Source of the DNA: Methylobacterium mesophilicum | Lineage (GTDB): Bacteria > Pseudomonadota > Alphaproteobacteria > Rhizobiales > Beijerinckiaceae | Direction of reading: 5' to 3' | DNA length: 64,000 nt | Assembly: GCF_022179445.1 (NCBI RefSeq) | Contig: NZ_BPQU01000023.1 | Coordinates: 28,895-92,894 of the forward strand | In this document: positions 25,805 to 35,533 of the stretch, piece by piece | Layout of the letters: the number at the start of each line of letters is the position of its first letter | Numbering within the stretch: position 1 is the first letter of the stretch | The notes under the pieces: generated by a model | Database searches by the model: none | What the model saw: the letters and a program-made list of their open reading frames with translations, nothing else | Told to the model about the DNA's origin: nothing | Made by a program: the position numbers and the translations under genes

Positions 25805-26797
25805 ATGGCGGTTCTGGTGACGGGGGGGGCCGGGTATATCGGCAGCCACATGGTTCTGGCTTTGCTGGATGCCGGCCACGAGGAGATCGTGGTGCTGGAC
25901 GACCTGTCCACCGGCTTCGACTGGGCCGTGCCGGAGGGCGTCAAGCTCGTGGTCGGCGACGTCGCCGACCAGGCGCTGGTGACCCAGACCATCCTGCAGC
26001 ACCGGATCGACGCGCTCGCCCACTTCGCCGCCCGGATCGTCGTGCCGGACTCGGTGGCCGACCCGCTGGGCTACTACCTGGCCAACACCGTCAAGACCCG
26101 TGCCCTGATCGAGGCCGCCACCCGCGCGGGCGTGCGCCACGTGATCTTCTCCTCCACCGCGGCCGTCTACGGCGAGCCCGAGGTGGTGCCGGTGCCCGAG
26201 GACCTGCCGCTCAACCCGATCAACCCCTACGGCCGCTCCAAGCTGATGAGCGAGTGGATGATCGCCGACGCGGCGGCGGCGCACGGCTTCACCTACGTGG
26301 TGCTGCGCTACTTCAACGTCGCGGGCGCCGACCCGGCCGGGCGTTCCGGGCAATCGACCCCGGACGCCACGCACCTGATCAAGGTGGCGACCCAGGCCGC
26401 GCTCGGCCGGCGCGAACGGCTCGACGTGTACGGGACGGACTACCCGACCCCGGACGGCTCGTGCCTGCGCGACTACATCCAGGTCTCGGACCTGGCCGAG
26501 GCGCACCGGGTGGCGCTGGATCACCTGCGCGGGGGCGGCGAAAGCCTGACGCTGAATTGCGGCTACGGGCGCGGCTACTCGGTGCTGGAGGTGATCGAGG
26601 TGGTCAAGCGGATCTCGGGGCGGGACTTCGACGTGCGGCTGTGCCCGCGCCGGCCCGGCGACCCGGCCCGGATCGTGGCCGAGGCGGGCCGGATCCGGTC
26701 GCGGCTCGGCTGGCAGCCCCGCCACGACGACCTCGACGCCATCGTGGCCCAGGCGCTGGCCTGGGAGGACAAACTCAGTACGCGCAATCGGATCTAA
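25805..26797 (+). CDS. galE: UDP-glucose 4-epimerase
   Basis: A 330-residue extended short-chain dehydrogenase. VTGGAGYIGSHM at the N-terminus is the NAD-binding GxxGxxG motif; the catalytic pair is the SSTAAVYG serine-threonine region and the Tyr-x3-Lys in NPYGRSK; VLRYFNVAGADP and CLRDYIQVSDL are typical GalE blocks. It interconverts UDP-glucose and UDP-galactose in the cytoplasm, supplying sugar for exopolysaccharide. It is followed 60 bases later by a glycosyltransferase and then manC, all high GC and codirectional. Confidence 0.95.
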   Translation: MAVLVTGGAGYIGSHMVLALLDAGHEEIVVLDDLSTGFDWAVPEGVKLVVGDVADQALVTQTILQHRIDALAHFAARIVVPDSVADPLGYYLANTVKTRALIEAATRAGVRHVIFSSTAAVYGEPEVVPVPEDLPLNPINPYGRSKLMSEWMIADAAAAHGFTYVVLRYFNVAGADPAGRSGQSTPDATHLIKVATQAALGRRERLDVYGTDYPTPDGSCLRDYIQVSDLAEAHRVALDHLRGGGESLTLNCGYGRGYSVLEVIEVVKRISGRDFDVRLCPRRPGDPARIVAEAGRIRSRLGWQPRHDDLDAIVAQALAWEDKLSTRNRI

Positions 26798-26857
26798 TCG
26801 ACGCTAAAGCGTGGTAATACAGGACTCAAGATATGAATCCTGGCAGAGGATGCGTGA

Positions 26858-28000
26858 ATGAGAGTTGCAATCGTACATTATTGGCTCGTGGGCATGCGCG
26901 GCGGTGAGAAAGTCGTCGAAGCCCTGTGCAAGATGTATCCCCAGGCCGATATCTTCACCCACGCCTACGCCCCGGATTCGATCTCGCCCGTCATCAAGGC
27001 CCACCGTATCCAGACCTCGTTCATCGGCCGGCTCCCGTTCTCCGCGACGCGCTATAAATCCTATCTGCCGCTGATGCCGATGGCCCTCGAGCAGCTCGAC
27101 CTGCGCGGGTACGATCTCGTGATCAGCAGCGAATCCGGGCCGGCCAAGGGCATCATCCCGCCCTCGAACGCGACCCATATCTGTTACTGCCATTCCCCGA
27201 TGCGCTACGTCTGGAACATGTTCCACGATTACCGCGAGCGGACGGGGTTCCTGAACCGCCTGCTGATGCCGCCGGCCGCGCATTACATCCGGAACTGGGA
27301 TGCGATCTCGGCGAGCCGGGTCCACGAGTTCGTGGCGAATTCGGCGACCGTGGCGCGCCGGATCGAGACCTATTACCGGCGCAGCGCCACCGTCATCTAT
27401 CCCCCGGTCGACACTGATGCGTTCGGTCCCGTTCCCGAGCAGGAACGCGGCGATTACCACCTGATGGTCGGCGAGCTGGTCCGCTACAAGCGCCCAGAAC
27501 TGGCCATCGAAGCGTTCAACCGCCTGCAGAAGCCCCTCGTGGTGATCGGTGGCGGCGAGATGCTGCGCGAGTTGCGGAGCCTGGCCGGCCCGCACGTCAC
27601 GATGCTCGGCCCGCAACCCTTCGCGGTGTTGAAGCATCATTATGCCCGGTGCCAGGCCCTGATCTTCCCCGGCGAGGAGGATTTCGGGATCGTGCCCGTG
27701 GAGGCCATGGCGAGCGGACGGCCGGTGATCGCATACGGAAAGGGCGGCGCGACGGAGACCGTCCAGGAGGGGGTGACCGGGACCTTCTTCCACGAACAAT
27801 CGGTGGACGCCTTGATCGCCGCGATCGAGCGTTGCAAAGCCATCGCGCCGAGGTCCGAGGCCCTCGTCGAGCGGGCCTCAGAGTTCAGCGTCGAGCGCTT
27901 CTCCACGGCGATGGGTGAGTTCATCGACGGCGTGCTCGCAAGGGGTTACCAGGGTCATCGCCCCCCGCTGGCCGGTGGACAGCTCGACCTTCTGAATTGA
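26858..28000 (+). CDS. GT4-family glycosyltransferase
   Basis: A 380-residue retaining GT-B transferase of family 4. The N-terminus VAIVHYWLVGMRGGEKVVEAL is the acceptor-side loop, ICYCHSPMRYVW is typical of the WbaZ/mannosyltransferase subgroup, and the C-terminal donor domain has PGEEDFGIVPVEAMASGRPVIAYGKGGATETV, with the EX7E-type glutamates. ATG 26858 has GAGGA eight bases upstream. The link with downstream manC suggests a GDP-mannose-type donor, but that is inference. Confidence 0.9.
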   Translation: MRVAIVHYWLVGMRGGEKVVEALCKMYPQADIFTHAYAPDSISPVIKAHRIQTSFIGRLPFSATRYKSYLPLMPMALEQLDLRGYDLVISSESGPAKGIIPPSNATHICYCHSPMRYVWNMFHDYRERTGFLNRLLMPPAAHYIRNWDAISASRVHEFVANSATVARRIETYYRRSATVIYPPVDTDAFGPVPEQERGDYHLMVGELVRYKRPELAIEAFNRLQKPLVVIGGGEMLRELRSLAGPHVTMLGPQPFAVLKHHYARCQALIFPGEEDFGIVPVEAMASGRPVIAYGKGGATETVQEGVTGTFFHEQSVDALIAAIERCKAIAPRSEALVERASEFSVERFSTAMGEFIDGVLARGYQGHRPPLAGGQLDLLN

Positions 28001-28061
28001 GGTTGCGTCGACCGTCTTGTTTTAAGCCCACCCTATAACTTGGCGCGAAAGATTAATTTTG

Positions 28062-29492
28062 ATGTCTGAGTCTGTCGGTGCAGTCTACCCCATGATCCTG
28101 TGCGGCGGCACGGGGACGCGCCTGTGGCCGGCTTCGCGCGAGAGCATGCCCAAGCAGTTCGCCCGGCTGGTGGACGCGGAACGCTCGACCTTTCAGGCGA
28201 CCCTCGCGCGGGTGTCGGATACGGCCGTGTTCGCCAAGCCCACGGTGATCGCCTCGGCCGAGGCCCGGTTCATCGTGGCCGAGCAGTGCAGCCAACTCGG
28301 GATCGGCGCCGACATCCTGCTGGAGCCACAGGGGCGCGACTCCGCCGCCGCCGTGGCGGTGGCGGCCCTCCACGCCGCAGCGATCGACCCGCAGGCCGTG
28401 GTCCTGATCATGGCCGCCGACCACGTCGTGCCGGACACGCAGGCCTTCGTCGACGCCGCCCGGGCGGCAGCCGTCGGCGCGCGGGCAGGCTACACCATGA
28501 CGCTCGGCATCGAGCCGACCCGGCCGGCCTCCGATTACGGCTACATCCGCCGGGGCGCGCCGATCGCGGAAGCGCCCGGGGCCGCCCGGGTGGAGAAGTT
28601 CGTCGAGAAGCCGGACCGCGCCGGCGCCGAGGCGCTGATCGAGGACGGCGCCCTGTGGAACTCGGGCTACTTCCTGTTCCGCGCCGACTTGATGCTGGCC
28701 GAGCTCGAAGCCTTCGTGCCGGACGTGCTCGAGGCCGCCCGCGCCGCGCTCGACGCGGCCGTGACCGACCTCGATTTCGTGCGCCTGGATGCCGAGGCCT
28801 TCGCGCGGGCGCCGAAAATCTCGATCGACTACGCGGTGATGGAGCAGACGGCGCGCGCCGGCGTGCTGCCGGTGTCGTTCCCGTGGTCGGATGTCGGGAC
28901 CTGGGACGCGGTTTGGCAGGTGCTGGACCACGACGCCGAGGGAAACGCGGTGCGGGGGCGGGTGTCGCTGATCGGGACGAAGAATAGCCTGGTCCACAGC
29001 CAAGGCGGCGGCCTGACCGCGGTGGTCGGGCTCGAGGACGTGGTGGTCGTGTCGACCCCGGACGCGGTGCTGGTGGCGTCCAAAGCCCGCTCGGGCGAGG
29101 TTAAGCAGCTGGTCAACGCCCTGCGGGCCTCGAACGAGCCGGAGGCGGACGCGCATTTGCGGATGTACCGGCCGTGGGGCTGGTACCAGCGGATCGATAT
29201 CGGCGAGCGCTTCCAGGTGAAACGGATCCAGGTGGTTCCGGGCGGGCGGCTGTCGCTACAGAAGCACTACCACCGGGCCGAGCACTGGGTGGTGGTGCGC
29301 GGCACCGCCGAGGTGACGGTGGACGACCGGGTTGTGCTGGTCCACGAGAACGAGGCAGTCTATCTGCCGATCGGCTCGATGCACCGGCTGAACAACCCTG
29401 GGAAAATCCCGCTTGAGCTGATCGAGGTGCAGGTTGGATCCTATACAGGCGAGGATGATATCATTCGCGTTGAGGACATTTACGGACGCTAA
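28062..29492 (+). CDS. manC: Mannose-1-phosphate guanylyltransferase / mannose-6-phosphate isomerase
   Basis: A 476-residue type II bifunctional enzyme. The nucleotidyl-transferase half has ILCGGTGTRLWPASRESMPK at its start, EKPDRAGAEALI and KISIDYAVMEQT; the C-terminal cupin half has LQKHYHRAEHW, with metal-binding histidines, and NPGKIPLELIEVQ. It makes GDP-mannose from mannose-1-phosphate and can isomerise fructose-6-phosphate. ATG 28062 is preferred to the TTG one codon before. Third in the high-GC galE-GT4-manC cluster; it supplies mannose-derived sugars for the polymer. Confidence 0.94.
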   Translation: MSESVGAVYPMILCGGTGTRLWPASRESMPKQFARLVDAERSTFQATLARVSDTAVFAKPTVIASAEARFIVAEQCSQLGIGADILLEPQGRDSAAAVAVAALHAAAIDPQAVVLIMAADHVVPDTQAFVDAARAAAVGARAGYTMTLGIEPTRPASDYGYIRRGAPIAEAPGAARVEKFVEKPDRAGAEALIEDGALWNSGYFLFRADLMLAELEAFVPDVLEAARAALDAAVTDLDFVRLDAEAFARAPKISIDYAVMEQTARAGVLPVSFPWSDVGTWDAVWQVLDHDAEGNAVRGRVSLIGTKNSLVHSQGGGLTAVVGLEDVVVVSTPDAVLVASKARSGEVKQLVNALRASNEPEADAHLRMYRPWGWYQRIDIGERFQVKRIQVVPGGRLSLQKHYHRAEHWVVVRGTAEVTVDDRVVLVHENEAVYLPIGSMHRLNNPGKIPLELIEVQVGSYTGEDDIIRVEDIYGR

Positions 29493-30803
29493 GTAAAATA
29501 CACTTTTGGGGCGGATTGTTCTAATAAAGAAAATGGCGTTGAGCGAGCGTGTGAAAACAAGAACCAGACAATTCCGGCCGAGTAATCCATGCGACGTCAG
29601 ATCTGAAATAAAGGAAAGCTGCCTCACTCACCGTCGATCGGAATTCCAAAACCGGATAAAGTCACAAATTTTTTGTAAAACCAGGCTTCTATGACGGTCT
29701 ATCGATCCAAATGCCCAATTCTGTCAATGGGTCACACGTGAATTTTGGATTCCCCATGCTGTCTGTAAGTTCGGGACGATCCGAGAAAACAATAGGCGAC
29801 GCGAACCGAATATTGTAATTGGCGAACCTCGTGACACGGCAGGACTGCAAGTCGTCAGACAAGTTTGCAGCCCGAGTCCGCAGAAAGGGTATGTTTAGGT
29901 CGGCGTTTGAGCCTCGGCGAGCACCACGACTCGTGCTCGGCATTAACTGCGGCTTTGCAAAGAAATAAGACGGTTCGTTGAAACGACTATAGAAGCACCC
30001 TTATGCGCCGAGGAACAAACTCATCCGTCGGCTCACGCGGCGGCAACTTGACAAGAAACAACAGCTTGTACGCTACTGTCTGTAGTTAGCAAGACCGAGA
30101 TTCGACGCCACATTGTTCAACCCTGAACTTGAGGCCCGTATCGGGCACCTGTCTCGTACAGACAACAAAACTCATGTCTTGCATCTTGAGAAATGCACTG
30201 CGATTCGACGGAGAAGGATCACGATTTTGATTAGCACGAACGCTACGATCCACTTATGGATGCTAAAGACCTTTGGCGGGCGTGTACCCGCAAGCCCTTA
30301 TCGATGCCCACGTCAGGCGCCGTACAACGCTCGACGACCCTTCTAAGCGACGACTAACCAGCGCTATTTCCTTTCGGTATTTTACTTCCGATTTACCTAT
30401 GGCGCCTGCTACGAAAGAATCTCAAGCTTTGATCGATATGTTATGAGAATTATATTACAAATGGACCGCGAAATTAGATCTTACGGCTTTCAATTTTACT
30501 GGGGGAGGGGGCTTCTCATGCCGTCAAAAGTGAAATTGAGGTGAGTCCAAGCAAGCTTTCTTCACAAACGCAAATTCGGCCACGAGACCTAAAATACGCC
30601 TTATGATACCCATTGTATAATAAGCCAAAGTGGTAATGAAACCGACGCTGCTGCGACATCCAAGCTGATTTACTTGCAGTTAAGACTTTTGCATGAAAAT
30701 CAAGCCAAAAGCGCGGTATGCACGGAATAATTCGGACCAAGATCCAGAATATGTTCATTAAAATTTTAACGAAAAATCTGTTAAAAACGGCGTCGATTGA
30801 GCG
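29493..30803. other. Long AT-rich gene-poor region
   Basis: About 1.3 kb between manC and the type I exporter. Base composition falls to the AT-rich level of the genes downstream. Short frames have no ribosome binding sites or known products. The last 100 bases (T/A-rich) probably contain the exporter promoter. Confidence 0.4.
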
Positions 30804-32537
30804 ATGAGAGCAGATAAAATCGTGATGGCGTATAAAGGGTCCATTGAAATACGGGCAGCTCTGACACGCTGTCGATCAGCGTTCATTGGTGTGGCGGTGA
30901 TGAGCTGCCTACTGAACTTACTTTATCTGACTGGCTCATTTTTTATGCTCGAGGTCTATGATCGCGTTATTCCCAGCCGTTCCATGCCTACCTTATTAGG
31001 TCTGTGTACACTTGCGTTTGTCCTCTACAGCTTTCAGGGCGCTATCGAGATCCTGCGTACTCGGATACTAACCCGGGTTGGTATGGCCCTCGATGAAGCT
31101 CTCAGTGCACGTGTCTTCAATATTATGGTGCGAGCGCCCCTTAAAAAGGAGGCAACCCATGGCGACGGTCTTTTGCCTCTGCGCGACCTTGAAACAATAC
31201 GCGCGTTCTTTGGAGGATCTGGACCGTCCGCTTTTTTTGATCTGCCTTGGATGCCAATTTACCTGGTAATTTGTATCTTATTTCATCCATTGATCGGCAT
31301 AGCTGCTATAATCGGCGTTGCAGTACTGGCCATCTTTGCGTTGCTCACGGATCGCGCCACTCGTACTCCAGCGCTGACCGCGACAACGAAGGGATCCCAG
31401 CGTAACAGTTTGGCGGAGGCTGGAGGCCGCAACGCCGAGGTAATCGCTGCATTAGGCATGCAGGAGCGCTTTGCGGCTCGCTGGGGAAGAATTAATTATG
31501 ATTACATGCAAGATCAACAAAAAATCTCCGATGTCGCTGGAAGTTTCGGCGCGACATCAAAAATTTTTCGTATCGCTTTGCAATCGGCTGTATTGGCATT
31601 GGGCGCTTATCTCGTAATTAATGGACAGGCGAGCGCCGGTATCATCATCGCTTCCACTATACTAGTCGCCCGTGCCTTAGCTCCAGCAGAACTCGCTATT
31701 GCCAATTGGAAGAGTTTCGTTCAGGCCCGACAGTCATGGATGCGACTATCGGGCCTATTCAACCAGTTTCCAGTCGAAACGCCCCCCCATGCAATTCCAG
31801 CACCCCGTCAAACACTTGACGTAATGAATTTAAGCATTGCGCCTCCCGGTAGCCGGCGCTTAACAGTTCAAAATGTAAGCTTTAGTCTCAAGGCGGGGCA
31901 GGGGCTGGGCATTATCGGCCCTTCAGCTTCGGGCAAGACGAGTTTGGCGCGGGCCTTGGTAGGTGTTTGGGCAGCGGTGCATGGAGAAGTCCGTCTTGAC
32001 GGCGCGGAGTTAGCCCAATGGACCGCCGACGATCTCGGTGAACATGTCGGTTTCCTACCTCAAGAAATCGAACTATTCGCCGGGACGATTGCTGAAAACA
32101 TCGCTCGTTTCCATCCATCCGCCCCTCCGGAGGCAACGGTTACGGCTGCGCGAGCGGCAGGTGTCCACGAAATGATTTTGCGCTTACCTCAAGGCTACGA
32201 CACACGTATTAGCGAGCGGGGTTCTGGTCTTTCAGCTGGCCAGCGTCAGCGAGTTGGACTAGCGCGAGCACTCTATGGAGACCCTTTTCTTGTCATTCTC
32301 GACGAACCTAACGCAAACCTCGACGCCGAGGGCGAAAACGCCCTAACTGACGCAATCCTTGGCGTTCGCTCGCGTGGCGGTATCTGTATTGTAATTGCCC
32401 ATCGTCCATCTGCGCTCGTCGCTATCGATCTTATACTAATGTTGAGTGACGGTCGGATTCATGCTATCGGACCCAAAGATCAGGTTCTCAACCATGTGTT
32501 GAAACCAGCTGCAGTTTCTGTTAACAACAGATTTTAA
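30804..32537 (+). CDS. Type I secretion ABC transporter (PrtD/PrsD-like)
   Basis: A 577-residue inner-membrane exporter with fused permease and ATPase. The N-terminal half has about six membrane helices (from FIGVAVMSCLLNLLYLTGSFFMLEVYDRVIPS) with the PrtD-family DRVIPSRSMPTL block. The ATPase half has Walker A GPSASGKTS (about residues 371-379), signature LSAGQRQRVGLARAL and Walker B FLVILDEPNANLD. There is no N-terminal C39 peptidase, so it should export unprocessed proteins with C-terminal signals. It pairs with the HlyD protein just downstream and would need a TolC. In rhizobia the PrsD/PrsE pair exports glycanases; a GH16 gene lies 15 kb away. AT-rich relative to galE-manC. Confidence 0.93.
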   Translation: MRADKIVMAYKGSIEIRAALTRCRSAFIGVAVMSCLLNLLYLTGSFFMLEVYDRVIPSRSMPTLLGLCTLAFVLYSFQGAIEILRTRILTRVGMALDEALSARVFNIMVRAPLKKEATHGDGLLPLRDLETIRAFFGGSGPSAFFDLPWMPIYLVICILFHPLIGIAAIIGVAVLAIFALLTDRATRTPALTATTKGSQRNSLAEAGGRNAEVIAALGMQERFAARWGRINYDYMQDQQKISDVAGSFGATSKIFRIALQSAVLALGAYLVINGQASAGIIIASTILVARALAPAELAIANWKSFVQARQSWMRLSGLFNQFPVETPPHAIPAPRQTLDVMNLSIAPPGSRRLTVQNVSFSLKAGQGLGIIGPSASGKTSLARALVGVWAAVHGEVRLDGAELAQWTADDLGEHVGFLPQEIELFAGTIAENIARFHPSAPPEATVTAARAAGVHEMILRLPQGYDTRISERGSGLSAGQRQRVGLARALYGDPFLVILDEPNANLDAEGENALTDAILGVRSRGGICIVIAHRPSALVAIDLILMLSDGRIHAIGPKDQVLNHVLKPAAVSVNNRF

Positions 32538-32590
32538 GGCAGTGATCTCGATACCATTCAAATAAACCATTGTTTTCACGAAAGCGCGAC

Positions 32591-33940
32591 ATGAATGCCA
32601 TTTTCGGCGCTGGATTCCATAACAATAATATGGCGTATTCGAATTCTACGGCCATACAATCGATCCGGAAGCATCTCACAATATGCTCGTGGCTCGTTTC
32701 GTTTTTAGTAGTAATAATTGGAGGATGGGCGGCTTTTACACAAATTTCTGGCGCGGTGATTGCGTCTGGTCAGCTCGTAGTTCAGTCCGACGTCAAGAAG
32801 GTTCAACACGCCTCCGGAGGAGTGATCGGCGAATTGCGGGTCAGCGAAGGCTCTAAAGTCAAAGTAGGTGATATCCTTATCAGGCTAGATGACACTCAGA
32901 CCCGTGCAAATCTCGATATTGTCTTGAAAGCGCTCGATGAACTAACGGCGCGTCGCGCTCGCAACGAAGCCGAGCGCGACAATGTCGGTCATGTGCTATT
33001 TCCGGGTGAATTGTTGGCTCGCGAAAAAATTGATCCAGCTGTCTCAAACTTGATAGAAGGTGAGACCCGATTATTTAATTCGCGCGTAGCCGGTCGCGTA
33101 GGGCAAAAAGCTCAATTGAACGAGCGTATTCAGCAATTGCGGGAAGAGATCAACGGTCGGGTTGAGCAGACGGCCGCTAAAGTACGTGAGTTCAATTTCA
33201 TAACCGGAGAGCTCAGAGGAGTACGCGAACTCCATGCAAAAAATTTGGTGCCACTTTCTCGTGTAAATGCTCTTGAGCGTGACGCGGCACGCCTTGATGG
33301 TGAGCGGAGCCAACTGATAGCCTCGATAGCATCGGCGCGCGGCAAGATCGTTGAAACGGAGTTGCAAATCCTACAGATTGACAGCGACATGCGTACGGAG
33401 ACCAGCAAGGACTTAGCTGAGATCCGGGGAAAATGGTCCGAATACGTGGAAAAAAGAGCGGCTGCCGAAGATCAACTTAAACGTAGCGACTTAAGAGCGC
33501 CGCAGTCGGGGACGGTACACCAGTTGACGGTTCATACTATTGGAGGGTTAATAACACCCTCCGAGCCGGCAATGCTCATCGTGCCAGAGGCAGATCAGCT
33601 CGCGGTGGAAGTAAAAATCCAACCACAAGACATCGATAGCGTTCATATTGGACAAGCGGCGGTTCTTCGCTTCTCCGCGTTCAATCAACGTGTTACCCCG
33701 GAAATTGAGGGCAATGTTAGTCGTATTTCGGCCGATGTAATAATTGACTTGAAAACAGGGCTCAATTACTATACCGTTCGCATCCAAATCCCTGAAAAAG
33801 GCAGGCAACAGCTCGGCGACGTGCGTCTGGTTCCTGGTATGCCGGTTGAGAGCTTCATGCAAACCGGCGATCGCTCAGTTTTCAGCTACCTCGTTAAGCC
33901 ACTTTCCGATCAAATTGTTAAAGCATGGCGGGAACGGTGA
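32591..33940 (+). CDS. HlyD-family type I secretion adaptor (PrtE/PrsE-like)
   Basis: A periplasmic membrane-fusion protein of about 449 residues. One N-terminal membrane helix (WLVSFLVVIIGGWAAFTQ), then the lipoyl half VIASGQLVVQSDVKKVQHASGGVIGELRVSEGSKVKVGD, a long coiled coil (to about residue 300), the second lipoyl half RAPQSGTVHQLTVHTIGGLI and the beta-barrel (IQPQDIDSVHIGQ, RLVPGMPVESF). It bridges the ABC exporter and an outer-membrane channel. Start is uncertain: ATG 32591 is taken over a TTG at 32570 and ATG 32630. Separated by 53 bases from the transporter gene; likely one operon. Confidence 0.92.
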   Translation: MNAIFGAGFHNNNMAYSNSTAIQSIRKHLTICSWLVSFLVVIIGGWAAFTQISGAVIASGQLVVQSDVKKVQHASGGVIGELRVSEGSKVKVGDILIRLDDTQTRANLDIVLKALDELTARRARNEAERDNVGHVLFPGELLAREKIDPAVSNLIEGETRLFNSRVAGRVGQKAQLNERIQQLREEINGRVEQTAAKVREFNFITGELRGVRELHAKNLVPLSRVNALERDAARLDGERSQLIASIASARGKIVETELQILQIDSDMRTETSKDLAEIRGKWSEYVEKRAAAEDQLKRSDLRAPQSGTVHQLTVHTIGGLITPSEPAMLIVPEADQLAVEVKIQPQDIDSVHIGQAAVLRFSAFNQRVTPEIEGNVSRISADVIIDLKTGLNYYTVRIQIPEKGRQQLGDVRLVPGMPVESFMQTGDRSVFSYLVKPLSDQIVKAWRER

Positions 33941-34053
33941 TAGACATGTAGATGCATGAACTGTCATGGAACTGGATCTATCTTGAATTTCAAACAAAAA
34001 TATTTTCGTGCTGACAATTTATAATCATACAAATATATAAACAAAAGTTATTT

Positions 34054-35062
34054 TTATTTTGAGGCGCAGCCTGAAGATGCGCTAGCTGTTCGGCTATAGA
34101 ACTTCGTTGGGATGCGGCATTTTAAGCGATCGAGCCTACGCTCGGCAGTTAGACGGAGTAGCGCCGTCGGTCTGCCAGGGTGGCTTGACCTGCCCCCGTT
34201 CGGTGGCCCAGGTTCGAAGTTAGTGCATCGTCGGTCGCGTGACGATGGCGCAGAACGAGCGGACGGCACTGATCCGCTCGGTTCGGTTGGCCAGATGACG
34301 ACCTCTGGCGCAGGCGGCTGGTAGCCGAGCGACGAGTGCGGCCAGATGCCGTTGTCGTGCTTCCGCCATCGCTCGATCACAACGTTGGCCTCCTTGAGGG
34401 TGTAAAACACCTCGCCGTTGAGGAGTTCATCCCGCAGCTTCGCGTTGAAGCTCTCGTAAATCACCGTTCTCCCATGGACTGCCCGGCTCAATGTAGGCGG
34501 TCGTCGATCCCACCGCCGCGATCCAGTCCTGAACGGCCTTGGCGATGAACTCCGGTCCATTGTCCGAGCGGACATGGCCTGGCACACCGCGTAAGCTGAA
34601 CAGATCCGAGAGCACGTCGATCACGTCCAGCGCCTTCAGTTTGCGGGATACGCGGATGGCCAGACACTCGCGGGTGAACTCATCGATGACGTTCAGCATC
34701 TGGTACTTGCGCCCGTTGTGCGTGCGGTTCTCGACGAAGTCGTAGGACCAGACGTGGTCAGGCCGCTCCGGCCGCAGCCGCAGGCAGGAGCCGTCGTTGA
34801 GCCAGAGGCGCGACCGCTTCGGCTGACGAGCGGGAACCTTGAGGCCCTCGCGGCGCCAGATCCGCTCGACGCGCTTCACGTTCACCGTCCAGCCGTCACG
34901 CCGGAGCAAGGCCGTGATTCGACGATAGCCGTAGCGCCCATACTGCAGAGCCAGAGCGACGATGGCGGCCGTCACAGCGACCTCATCCTCAACCACGACG
35001 GCGACCTTGCGCTGGGTCGAACGATGTTGGCCCAGGACACGGCAAGCGAAGCGTTCCGACAC
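34054..35062 (-). pseudogene. IS3 transposase OrfB, frameshifted
   Basis: The integrase-core protein reads YGRYGYRRITALLRRDGW, RPDHVWSYDFV (first Asp), RSDNGPEFIAKAVQDWI (second Asp) and GSPWENG, then an extra base near 34455 shifts the frame before SFNAKLRDELLNG, which carries the catalytic Glu neighbourhood. The last part continues in the other frame (NGIWPHSSLGYQPPAPE). The break lies in the catalytic domain, so this copy is probably inactive. Confidence 0.85.
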
Positions 35063-35112
35063 GCCGTGCTCGGCAACGACGAAGTCGACACATGCCCGGC
35101 GGCGTGCCGGGC

Positions 35113-35391
35113 TCAGAAGTTTCCCGAGGCGGCCTCCTTTAGAATCAGCTTCTCCAAGGTCAGGTCGTAGATCGCTCGACGGAGGCGCTGGTTCTCTGTC
35201 TCCAGAGACTTCAGCCGCTTGACCTGGTCACCCTTCAGACCGCCGTACTCGGAACGCCAGCGATAATAAGTGACTTCCGTCACCTCGATGGAGCGGATTG
35301 CTTCGGCGACCTTGCGACCCTGCGAGACCAGGACATCGACCTGGCGCAGCTTGGAGACAATCTCTTCAGCCGTATGCTTCTTCCGTCCCAT
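35113..35391 (-). CDS. IS3 transposase OrfA
   Basis: A 92-residue helix-turn-helix protein (MGRKKHTAEEIVSKLRQVDV, VTEVTYYRWRSEYGG) with a leucine-zipper-like end (KSLETENQRLRRAIYDLTLEKLILKEA), which is typical OrfA. It recognises the IS ends and normally joins OrfB by frameshifting. Intact, but its OrfB is broken. Confidence 0.85.
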   Translation of the reverse strand: MGRKKHTAEEIVSKLRQVDVLVSQGRKVAEAIRSIEVTEVTYYRWRSEYGGLKGDQVKRLKSLETENQRLRRAIYDLTLEKLILKEAASGNF

Positions 35392-35533
35392 GACGACATC
35401 CTCCACATGGCTCGAAGCCATACCTCAGGGAGGACCTCTTTCCGGCTCTTCGCCAAGTTTGGTGGATTGGGTCGGCTGGGGGTGCTGGGAGGTAGCTCCT
35501 GGCTGAACCGGGCAGGGATTCTCAGATCAGGGC

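Larger units (their letters stand above)
34054..35421 (-). mobile_element. IS3-family insertion sequence, decayed
   Basis: Minus-strand element with orfA (35391-35113) and orfB (35062-34054). Clear terminal repeats could not be paired; TGACCTGCCCCC near 34188 may be the true left end. The right side abuts the ISL3 element. Confidence 0.75.

Noticed and set aside
25301..26725. Minus-strand 474-codon frame
   Set aside because: Antisense to galE, which has all catalytic motifs.
28053..29156. Minus-strand 367-codon frame
   Set aside because: Antisense shadow of manC.
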